DNA from: JAGQUL01 sp038212015
Lineage (GTDB): Bacteria; Actinomycetota; Thermoleophilia; Gaiellales; SKUG01
Direction of reading: 5' to 3'
Length of the DNA stretch: 64,000 nt
Assembly: GCA_038212015.1 (NCBI GenBank)
Contig: JBBQUY010000004.1
Location: 1-64,000, forward strand
The notes under the pieces were generated by a model. The model made no database searches. It was not told the origin of the DNA and worked only from the letters and a program-made list of their open reading frames with translations. The translations under genes were made by a program, and so were the position numbers. Below, in pieces: positions 23,422 through 30,607 of this stretch (its first letter is position 1; the number at the start of each line of letters is the position of its first letter).

Positions 23422-24921
23422 ATGGATCTCACCTTCGCCCCCACCTCCGCCCATGACAGCGACGCCGACCTGGTCGCGGTCCTTGTCGACGACCCGGCGC
23501 AGCTGCCGACCGCCGTTTCCGTGCTCGACGATCGCCTCGGTGGAGCGCTGACGCGCGAACTCGCACGCGGGCTGGTGAAGGCCGATGCCGCATCGACGGT
23601 GGTCGTCACCGGTGGCGCCGAGGGCCCCGGCCGAGTGGCGCTCGTCGGCTACGGTCCCGAGGCCGACGGTCGGGGCGACGCCCTGCGCGTCGCGGGCTCG
23701 AAGGTCGCCAGTGCAGCCCGCGCCGCCGAAGCGCGCACGGTCGCGCTCGTCGTGCCGGGTGATGCCGCCGACGTCGATGCGTTCGTGACCGGCTTCGTAC
23801 TCGGCGCGTTCCGCATTCACAAGTACACGACCCCCAAGCCTGCAGGCGACGAAGATGCGACGCCCAGGTACGACGGACCCGAGTCGCTCGTCGTGCTCAC
23901 CGACGACGACGCGCTCCAGGACGCCGCGCGCACCGCGTTCAAGGTCGCCGACGCGCAGAATTGGGCGCGCGATCTGGCCAACGCCCCCGCGAACCACCTG
24001 ATGCCGATCGACCTGGCAGCTGCCGCACAGTCGCTCGCCGACCAGCATGAACACCTCAACTTCCGCGAGCTGCACCGCACCGACATCGAAGGCCTCGGCA
24101 TGGGCATGTTCGCCGCCGTCGCCCAGGGCTCGGCTGACGAGCCGCGCCTGATCGTGCTCGAGTGGAACCCACCGGGCGCGACCGAGTCCAACGAGGAGCG
24201 CCTCGCCCTCGTCGGCAAGGCGGTCGTGTTCGACACGGGCGGCATCTCGATCAAGCCGACCAGCGGCATGGAAGACATGAAGCTCGACAAGTCGGGCGGC
24301 TGCGCCGTGCTCGGCGCGGTGCGTGCGATCGCAGAGACAAATGTCGAGCGCCGCGTGATCGCCGTGGTCGGCGCGACCACCAACATGCCCGACGGCGACG
24401 CATACCGCCCCGGCGACGTGGTCACCGCGATGGACGGTACCACCGTCGAGATCATCTCCACCGACGCCGAGGGCCGGCTCGTGCTCGGCGACTGCATCTC
24501 GTACGTGAAGGGCCAGGGCTGCGGCGCGATCATCGAAGCGTCGACCCTGACGGGCGCGATGGTGATCGCACTCGGACATCGCTACACCGGAGCGATCGCC
24601 AGACCGGGCGCGCTCGTCGACGCGGTCGTCGCCGCCGGCGAGCGCATCGGCGACCATGCCTGGCACCTGCCGATGCACGACGAGTACAGGTCGAACCTCA
24701 AGTCACCCTGTGCGGATTTCAAGAACTCGGGCTCGCGCGACGCGGGCGCGCTCAGCGCCGGTGCATTCCTCGGGCACTTCGCCAAGGACACGCCGTTCGT
24801 GCACCTGGACGTCGCAGGTACCGCAATGCTTCCCAAGCCGCGCATGTGGTACGGCTGCAAGGGCGCATCGGGCGCCGCCGTTCGCCTCATGACCGAGCTC
24901 GCCGCAAGCTGGAAGGGCTGA
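23422..24921 (+). CDS. pepA: Leucyl aminopeptidase (M17)
   Basis: The 499-residue protein has the two-domain M17 layout. The C-terminal catalytic half contains KAVVFDTGGISIKPTSGMED with metal-binding Lys and Asp, the signature STDAEGRLVLGDC with Asp348, Glu350 and bicarbonate-binding Arg352, and later GSRDAGALSAGAFLGHF. Length is normal for the family. It removes N-terminal residues, preferably Leu, from peptides with two divalent metals, in the cytoplasm as a hexamer. It is transcribed from a leaderless promoter and stands alone. Confidence 0.93.
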   Translation: MDLTFAPTSAHDSDADLVAVLVDDPAQLPTAVSVLDDRLGGALTRELARGLVKADAASTVVVTGGAEGPGRVALVGYGPEADGRGDALRVAGSKVASAARAAEARTVALVVPGDAADVDAFVTGFVLGAFRIHKYTTPKPAGDEDATPRYDGPESLVVLTDDDALQDAARTAFKVADAQNWARDLANAPANHLMPIDLAAAAQSLADQHEHLNFRELHRTDIEGLGMGMFAAVAQGSADEPRLIVLEWNPPGATESNEERLALVGKAVVFDTGGISIKPTSGMEDMKLDKSGGCAVLGAVRAIAETNVERRVIAVVGATTNMPDGDAYRPGDVVTAMDGTTVEIISTDAEGRLVLGDCISYVKGQGCGAIIEASTLTGAMVIALGHRYTGAIARPGALVDAVVAAGERIGDHAWHLPMHDEYRSNLKSPCADFKNSGSRDAGALSAGAFLGHFAKDTPFVHLDVAGTAMLPKPRMWYGCKGASGAAVRLMTELAASWKG

Positions 24922-24933
24922 CGCGATCCGTAC

Positions 24934-25578
24934 CTATTTGCCGCATGCCAGCCACGCGGCGGCACCGAACATCATCACCGCAGTCATCGTCGCGGCGACG
25001 AGCACGCCTCGAACGACCGCCATCGCCACGCCTCCACGCCACGGCGGAAGCACGTGCACTGCCGCCATGGCAAGCGACGTCGGCACGGCACCCGCTACCA
25101 GCGCAATGCTCGTGGCGCGAAGCATCGAGGTCGCTGCGGCGAGCTGATCGGCAAGGACTGCGTCCACGATCGGCTGCAGCAGAGTCGCGAGCAACACCGC
25201 GACGACTGCACCCATCACGGCGACGATGAACCCCCGGGCTGCGCCGCGCACGTCCACCCGGACGCCGAACAGCGCCAGGAGCACGGCGATCGCAAGCAAC
25301 GGCAGCGACACGATCGGCACGAGCAACGCGGCCGAGAACATCCCTCCGAGGGCGAGCGTCCAGGTGACGAGGCCGTGCGCCATCGGTCGCTCGTCTTCGT
25401 CGTCAGCTTCCGTCGCCGACGCGCCGCTGGCGATGACCACCCCGATGACCACCAGCACGACGAGCCAGCCCGCGCGCGACTCCATCCCCGGGCAGCTGGT
25501 GGCGAACACCGCCCACGCGACGTAGATCGGCAGGTAGGCAAGGGCCCAAGCGAGCAACGCGGTCCAGCGAATCGTCAT
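24934..25578 (-). CDS. Polytopic membrane protein, unknown
   Basis: The 214-residue product has about six membrane helices (for example ALLAWALAYLPIYVAWAVF near the N-terminus and AWLVVLVVIGVVIASG-like second helix). A short acidic loop (TEADDEDERPM, about residues 55-65) lies between helices two and three. No motif identifies a family. A GGAAGGCGG ribosome site precedes the ATG at 25578. It runs towards pepA and ends 12 bp from that gene's stop, and is divergent from the acyl-CoA dehydrogenase at 25686. Confidence 0.7.
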   Translation of the reverse strand: MTIRWTALLAWALAYLPIYVAWAVFATSCPGMESRAGWLVVLVVIGVVIASGASATEADDEDERPMAHGLVTWTLALGGMFSAALLVPIVSLPLLAIAVLLALFGVRVDVRGAARGFIVAVMGAVVAVLLATLLQPIVDAVLADQLAAATSMLRATSIALVAGAVPTSLAMAAVHVLPPWRGGVAMAVVRGVLVAATMTAVMMFGAAAWLACGK

Positions 25579-25640
25579 GCTGCCGCCTTCCCGGGGGCAT
25601 CGAGCCCCGAACCCCCGCTCCGCATCACGCTGCGCTGCGG

Positions 25641-25646
25641 TAGGCT
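25641..25646 (+). promoter_or_regulatory. -10 box TAGGCT with leadered start of acyl-CoA dehydrogenase
   Basis: The same TAGGCT hexamer as at leaderless genes occurs here 40 nt before the ATG at 25686, and a GGAGG ribosome site sits at 25673-25677. This gene therefore seems to use the same promoter type with a short untranslated leader. Confidence 0.5.
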
Positions 25647-25685
25647 CGATTCGCCCGAATCCGCACTACCCCGGAGGATCCGACC

Positions 25686-26867
25686 ATGGCCACCGCCACT
25701 TCGACGCCGCTCTCGTTCCAGCTCTCCGACGAGCACGAACTGCTGCGCAGCACCGTTCGCGACTTCGCCGAGCAGGTCGTCGAACCCAAGGCCGAGGAGA
25801 TGGATCGCACGGGCGAATTCCCGTACGACATCGTGCGCGGCATGGCCGACCTCGGGATCATGGGCATTACGATCCCCGAGGAGTACGGCGGCGCGGGCGC
25901 CGACACGCTCAGCTACGCGATCGCGGTCGAGGAACTCGGCCGCATCGACAGCTCCGTGTCGATCACGATGTGCGCGCACCACTCGCTCGGCACGCTGCCG
26001 ATCTGGTACTTCGGCGACGACCGCCAGAAGTCCGAGTGGCTGCCACAGCTCGCGAGCGGCGAGAAGCTCCACGCGTTCGGCCTGACCGAGCCGGGCGCCG
26101 GCTCCGACGCCGGCGCCGCACGCACGACAGCCCGCCGCGACGGCGACGAGTGGGTCATCAACGGCTCGAAGATCTTCATCACCAACGCCGGCACCGACAT
26201 GACCTTCGGCGTCACCGTCACCGCCGTCACCGGCGAGGACGCGAACGGCCGACCGGCGATCAGCACGATCATGATCCCGAACGGGACCCCGGGCTACGAG
26301 ATCAGTGCGCCCATGAAGAAGATGGGCTGGCACGCATCCGACACGCGCGCGCTCAGCTTCAACGACGTGCGCGTGCCGGTCGGCAACCTCCTCGGCCCCG
26401 AAGGCAAGGGCTTCACCCAGTTCCTCAAGATCCTCGACGGCGGCCGCATCGGCGTCGCATCGCTCGGTCTGGGCCTCGCCCAGGGCGCATTCGAGCAGGC
26501 GCTCAAGTACGCCAAGGAACGCAACCAGTTCGGCAAGCCGATCGCCGGCTTCCAGGCGATGGCATTCAAGCTGGCCGACATGGCCGCTGACATCGAGACC
26601 GCGCGCCTGATCACGTACAAGGCTGCGTGGGAGAAGGACCAGGGCCTCGACTTCACGCAGACCGCCGCGATCGCCAAGCTCAAGACGGGCATCCTCGCGC
26701 GCGAGGTCGCCAACCTGTCGCTGCAGATCCATGGCGGCTACGGCTTCATGGACGAGTTCCCGATCTCGCGCTTCTACCGCGACGCGAAGATCCTCGAGAT
26801 CGGCGAGGGCACCAACGAAGTGCAGCAGATGGTCATCGCGCGCGGCCTTGGCATCAAGCTGCACTAG
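25686..26867 (+). CDS. Acyl-CoA dehydrogenase
   Basis: The 393-residue protein has all acyl-CoA dehydrogenase parts. The N-terminal helical domain starts LSDEHELLRSTVRDFAEQVV. The FAD segment is AFGLTEPGAGSDAGAARTTA, followed by WVINGSKIFITNAG. The C-terminal helical domain has IHGGYGFMDEFPISRFYRDA and catalytic base Glu374 in EIGEGTNEVQ. Base position and motifs fit the short-chain/branched enzymes, which include isovaleryl-CoA dehydrogenase. It could supply the liuA step missing from the liu operon, but this is inference. It passes electrons to ETF in the cytoplasm. Confidence 0.92.
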   Translation: MATATSTPLSFQLSDEHELLRSTVRDFAEQVVEPKAEEMDRTGEFPYDIVRGMADLGIMGITIPEEYGGAGADTLSYAIAVEELGRIDSSVSITMCAHHSLGTLPIWYFGDDRQKSEWLPQLASGEKLHAFGLTEPGAGSDAGAARTTARRDGDEWVINGSKIFITNAGTDMTFGVTVTAVTGEDANGRPAISTIMIPNGTPGYEISAPMKKMGWHASDTRALSFNDVRVPVGNLLGPEGKGFTQFLKILDGGRIGVASLGLGLAQGAFEQALKYAKERNQFGKPIAGFQAMAFKLADMAADIETARLITYKAAWEKDQGLDFTQTAAIAKLKTGILAREVANLSLQIHGGYGFMDEFPISRFYRDAKILEIGEGTNEVQQMVIARGLGIKLH

Positions 26868-27041
26868 CCAGCACGGCGAACCGCTCCTCGCAGACCTGCG
26901 ATCGGGTGCGGGCGAGTTCCACGCGAATCCATCCAGCGTCGCACCCGTACGACGATCATTGGATTCGCTACCGCAGGCGGCCGTCGAGGCATGCGCTGGC
27001 ACCGCGAACGGCACCGGGGAGATTGCCTGCCCAGCGGGCGG

Positions 27042-27047
27042 TATGCT
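27042..27047 (+). promoter_or_regulatory. -10 box TATGCT, RmlC-like gene
   Basis: TATGCT lies 7 nt upstream of the ATG at 27055 with CCGCACC between, a leaderless arrangement. Confidence 0.5.
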
Positions 27048-27054
27048 CCGCACC

Positions 27055-27654
27055 ATGGATACCGCTCCGAGCCCGACCGTCGACCCTGCCGTTCGCGACC
27101 GCCATGACCTCGCCCCGTGCGAGTCCCGCATCGAGGGCGTCGTCATCCGTCCGCTGACGCGACACGGCGACTCACGTGGCGGCTTCTCCGAGACGTATCG
27201 CCAGGAGTGGTTCGACGGTCCGGCGATGCTGCAGGGCAACCGCTCGGATTCGGCAGCCGGCACGATCCGCGGCCTCCACTTTCATCGCAAGCAGGCGGAC
27301 TACTGGCTGTGCCTGAAGGGCACCCTGCTCGCCTGCCTGTTCGACGCCCGACCCGGCAGCCCCACCGAGGGCGTCACCCAGGGCGTCGTGCTCACCGATG
27401 CCACCAACGCCGGCATCTACATCCCGCCGGGCGTGGCACACGGCTTCGCGGCGCTCGAGGATGCCACGCTCACGTACCTCGTCGACAACTACTACGACGG
27501 TGGCGACGAGTTCGGCGTGCGCTGGGACGATCCCGAGGTCGCGATGGACTGGGGGATCGTCGATCCGATCCTGTCGGGCCGGGATGCCGAGTGCGACACG
27601 CTCGCGCAGCTGCGCGAGGCCGGCTCGATGCCCGCGCCGTACGCAGCGAGCTGA
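27055..27654 (+). CDS. dTDP-4-dehydrorhamnose 3,5-epimerase family protein
   Basis: This 199-residue cupin resembles RmlC. After a 25-residue leader it has GVVIRPLTRHGDSRGGFSET, then AGTIRGLHFHRKQADYWLCL with the catalytic-type His of GLHFH. YIPPGVAHGFAALEDATLTY and NYYDGGDEFGVRWDDP follow. These match the sugar-nucleotide 3,5-epimerase fold, which acts on dTDP-4-keto-6-deoxyglucose. No rmlA, rmlB or rmlD gene is nearby, so its partner pathway is unknown, and it could be an isomerase of another dTDP-sugar. Confidence 0.85.
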   Translation: MDTAPSPTVDPAVRDRHDLAPCESRIEGVVIRPLTRHGDSRGGFSETYRQEWFDGPAMLQGNRSDSAAGTIRGLHFHRKQADYWLCLKGTLLACLFDARPGSPTEGVTQGVVLTDATNAGIYIPPGVAHGFAALEDATLTYLVDNYYDGGDEFGVRWDDPEVAMDWGIVDPILSGRDAECDTLAQLREAGSMPAPYAAS

Positions 27655-27669
27655 CCAGCCCGATCGCTC

Positions 27670-28176
27670 CTAGAGCATGCCGGCGTTGCCGAGCGCCGTC
27701 TCCGACTGCTCGCCGTTCGCTTCGGTGCGGATGCCCCACCCGATGCCCCAACCTTCGGCGGTGTCCCTGCCGTCGATGAGGTCGGCGACGCGGTTGCCGA
27801 TGTCGACGGCCGTCTCGCCCGGCGCGCGGAGCGTGCTCGTGGTGTTCGCCGTCAGGATCAGCAGCGCGAAGCCGCCGATCGTGTGCAGCAGGCCGGTCGC
27901 CTTGTTGACGCCCTTGATGTGCGCGGTCTTGTCCTTGAGCAGCGCGGTGCCGGTGCTGACGGTCTCGAACGGGATCATCGCGGCCTTGTCGGCCTGGATG
28001 CCCGTCATCTTCGTCGCCTGCTTGTAGCCGGCGGTCGTCGAGCGGATCAGGTCGCCGATGATGCCCTGGACGCCGCTACCCGCGCGCGGGTCGGTCTCGG
28101 GCGTCGTCGCCACGGGCGCCGGGGCGGGCGTCGCGGGCGTGGCGATGGTGGTCGGCTTGGCAGCGACAGGATCCAT
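27670..28176 (-). CDS. Hypothetical protein with Pro/Ala/Thr-rich N-terminus
   Basis: A 168-residue protein with a disordered first 45 residues (TPATPAPAPVATTPETDPR), then a helical region (GVQGIIGDLIRSTTAGYKQA) and one moderately hydrophobic helix (LLHTIGGFALLILTANTTST, about residues 100-120). The C-terminus is polar with Gly/Trp (TAEGWGIGWGIRTE). No family is recognised. The ATG at 28176 follows a good GAGGGAG ribosome site. It lies 114 bp downstream of ilvA on the same strand and could be its last cotranscribed gene. The Gly/Ala/Thr-rich style resembles the unknown proteins at 6061, 18307 and 46497. Confidence 0.6.
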   Translation of the reverse strand: MDPVAAKPTTIATPATPAPAPVATTPETDPRAGSGVQGIIGDLIRSTTAGYKQATKMTGIQADKAAMIPFETVSTGTALLKDKTAHIKGVNKATGLLHTIGGFALLILTANTTSTLRAPGETAVDIGNRVADLIDGRDTAEGWGIGWGIRTEANGEQSETALGNAGML

Positions 28177-28290
28177 GCGGAGCTCCCTCAGGAAAGGTTC
28201 GAACGACATCGAACCATGTCGCGGGGGCTCGGTCACGGCCGGGGCGCCGGGCAGGGCTGCTGCGGCCACCGCGGCGGCCGGATCGTCCCG

Positions 28291-29517
28291 TCAGCGGGAC
28301 TCGCGCATGACGGGGTAGCCGGCGTCGGTGAGCGCCGCTTCGACTTCCGCGACGTGCTCGACGTTGCGCGTCTGCAGCGTCAGGTCGACCCGGGTCTCGC
28401 CGATGCGCAGGTCGACGCCTTCGCGGTGATGCTCCACGCCGAGCACGTTCACGCGCGTGGCGGCGAGCAGCGCGAGCAGGCGCGACAGTTCACCGGGGCG
28501 GTCGGGAATCACCGTGCCCAGGTACAGGAACCGCCCACCGGTGGTCAGGCCGTGGCGAATCACCGGAACCAGGTTGGCAGGATCGATGTTGCCGCCGGCG
28601 ACGACGAGCACGACCGGTCCCTCCGAGCTGATCTTGCCGGCAAGCAGCGCAGCAAGCGATGCCGCGCCCGCACCTTCCAGCACCTGCTTGGCGCGCTCCA
28701 TGCTCCACAGGATCGCGGTGGAGAGCTCCTCCTCCGTCACCTCGACGACGTCGTCGACGATGTCCTTGAGCATCTCGAAGTTGAGCGTCCCGAGCTGCTT
28801 GACCGCGATTCCGTCGGCAATGGAGGGACGTGCCTCGACCGCGGTGACGACGCCTGCGTCGAGCGATGCGCGCAGTGATGGATGCGCAGCCGCCTGGACC
28901 GCCACGATCCGGCAGTCAGGGCGTAGCTCGCGCAGCACCATCCCGATGCCGGAGGCCAGACCACCACCGCCGACGGGGATGACGACCGTCGCGACGTCCG
29001 GCAGCTGCTCGACGATCTCCAGGCCGATCGTGCCCTGTCCGGCGATGATCTGCGGATCGTCGAACGGGTGCACCCATACCGCACCATGCTCGTCGCAGAA
29101 CGCGTGGGCCGCAGCGAGCGCATCGCCCAGGTTCGCGCCCTCGAGCCGCACCGTCGCACCGTAGTTGCGCGTCGCCTCGACCTTGGAGAGCGAGGCATCC
29201 TCGGGCATGAAGATCGTCGCCTCCACGCCCAGCTCGGACGCGGCGACGGCCACGCCCTGCGCATGGTTGCCGGCGCTTGCCGCGACCACGCCGCGCGCGC
29301 GCTCCTCGCCGGTGAGCTGGCCGATCAGGTTGAGCGCGCCACGCAGCTTGAACGAGCCCGTGCGCTGCAGGTGCTCGCACTTGAGGTACACGTCGCAGCC
29401 GACGCACGGATCGAGCGTGTGCTTGCGCAGCATCGGGGTGCTGCGAATGTCGCGCGCGATGCGATCGCGAGCGGCGAACACGTCCTCCATCGTCAGCGCG
29501 GGCGTGGGTGTCTTCAC
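28291..29517 (-). CDS. ilvA: Threonine ammonia-lyase (threonine dehydratase) with ACT domain
   Basis: The 408-residue enzyme has the PLP-fold motifs LQRTGSFKLRGALN with PLP-binding Lys57, ASAGNHAQGVA, PVGGGGLASGIG and VVAGGNID. A C-terminal ACT-like domain (about residues 328-408, PDRPGELSRLLALLAATRVN) senses an amino acid. It converts threonine to 2-oxobutyrate and ammonia. The short single ACT-like tail is typical of the allosteric catabolic/biosynthetic form in actinobacteria. Its GTG start at 29517 overlaps the stop of meaB (GTGA), so it is translated with MeaB. 2-Oxobutyrate leads to propionyl-CoA, upstream of the mutase that MeaB serves. Confidence 0.92.
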   Translation of the reverse strand: MKTPTPALTMEDVFAARDRIARDIRSTPMLRKHTLDPCVGCDVYLKCEHLQRTGSFKLRGALNLIGQLTGEERARGVVAASAGNHAQGVAVAASELGVEATIFMPEDASLSKVEATRNYGATVRLEGANLGDALAAAHAFCDEHGAVWVHPFDDPQIIAGQGTIGLEIVEQLPDVATVVIPVGGGGLASGIGMVLRELRPDCRIVAVQAAAHPSLRASLDAGVVTAVEARPSIADGIAVKQLGTLNFEMLKDIVDDVVEVTEEELSTAILWSMERAKQVLEGAGAASLAALLAGKISSEGPVVLVVAGGNIDPANLVPVIRHGLTTGGRFLYLGTVIPDRPGELSRLLALLAATRVNVLGVEHHREGVDLRIGETRVDLTLQTRNVEHVAEVEAALTDAGYPVMRESR

Positions 29518-30500
29518 GAGCTGAACACCTCTTCGAACAGACGCATGGTCGTCGTGAGCGGATCGAGCTCGCGACGGTGCATCGCGTCGAGCAGCTCGCG
29601 CAGTCGCGGGTCCTCCTCCACGCGCGCCTGCAGGCGACGCAGCGCTCGTGCGGACGCGAGCGTGAACACTTCGCTCTCGAGGTTCGCGCGGCGGCGCGCC
29701 TCGAAGCGCCCGTCGTGCGACATGTGCTCGCGATGGGCGTGGATCTTCTCCCAGAGCGTGTCGATGCCTTCGCCGCGGATCGCTTCGGTCTCCACGATCG
29801 GCGGGGTCCACTCGCGCTGCTCGAGGGTGAGGATGGAGCGAATCTGCGAACGCAGCGCGTGCGCCATCGGGTGGTCTGCCTTGTTGATCACGATGATGTC
29901 GGGGATTTCCATCACGCCGGCCTTGAGCGCCTGGACCGCATCTCCCGAGCCGGGCATCAGCACGAGCACGATCGTGTCGGCAATGCGCGCGATCTCGATC
30001 TCGCTCTGGCCGACGCCGACGGTCTCGAGGAAGACCTCGCTCGCGCCCCACGCGTCGAACAGCAGCGCCGCCTGCAGCGACGCCTCCGCGAGCCCGCCCA
30101 GGTGCCCGCGCGTGCCCATCGACCGAATGAACACCCCACGGTCGAGGAAATGGTCGGTGAGGCGGATGCGATCGCCGAGCAGCGCACCTTCGGTGAACGG
30201 GCTCGACGGGTCGACGCTCACGATGCCGACTCGTTCATCGGGCCTGGCTGCCCGTAATTGCGTGACGAGCGCGCCCATGAGGCTGCTCTTGCCGACGCCC
30301 GGTGGGCCGGTGATGCCGAGCAGGTGCGCGTCGCCGGTGTCCGAATACAGGTCGCTCACGAGCTCGTGGCCCACGGGACTGCCGTTTTCGACGAGCGAGA
30401 TCGCGCGTGCGAGCGCACGTCGATCGCCGCTCGTGAGCCGGCTCGCGAGCGACGCCGCGTCGGCCGGCAGCGCGGTCGGAGTGGGAGCCGGATCGTCCAT
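29514..30500 (-). CDS. meaB: MeaB-family GTPase, methylmalonyl-CoA mutase chaperone
   Basis: The 328-residue G3E GTPase has Walker A GPPGVGKSS (residues 65-73), the Mg2+ motif VSVDPSSPFTEGALLGDRIR, the family signature SMGTRGHLGGL, VGVGQSEIEI, and the base-specificity motif NKAD. This is the MeaB/ArgK layout. The protein guards and reloads adenosylcobalamin on methylmalonyl-CoA mutase. The mutase genes are not in the window. It is the first gene of a two-gene unit with ilvA (4-nt overlap). The start at 30500 removes an upstream Arg-rich shadow. TGATACCGT at about 17 nt before the ATG is a possible -10 region. Confidence 0.9.
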   Translation of the reverse strand: MDDPAPTPTALPADAASLASRLTSGDRRALARAISLVENGSPVGHELVSDLYSDTGDAHLLGITGPPGVGKSSLMGALVTQLRAARPDERVGIVSVDPSSPFTEGALLGDRIRLTDHFLDRGVFIRSMGTRGHLGGLAEASLQAALLFDAWGASEVFLETVGVGQSEIEIARIADTIVLVLMPGSGDAVQALKAGVMEIPDIIVINKADHPMAHALRSQIRSILTLEQREWTPPIVETEAIRGEGIDTLWEKIHAHREHMSHDGRFEARRRANLESEVFTLASARALRRLQARVEEDPRLRELLDAMHRRELDPLTTTMRLFEEVFSS

Positions 30501-30607
30501 CGTGATCCGGACGGTATCACGACGGTTCACGCCGTTCGAAGCAGTCCGCGCACGGTTCTCGAAACCCGCGTCGCAATCGGCGCTCAAGCACGATTCAGGG
30601 AATGCCG

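Noticed and set aside
22666..24678. Minus-strand frame of 670 codons across pepA and the deacetylase
   Set aside because: It overlaps two genes with intact catalytic motifs and its own translation is Arg/Asp/His-biased without domains, so it is a shadow.
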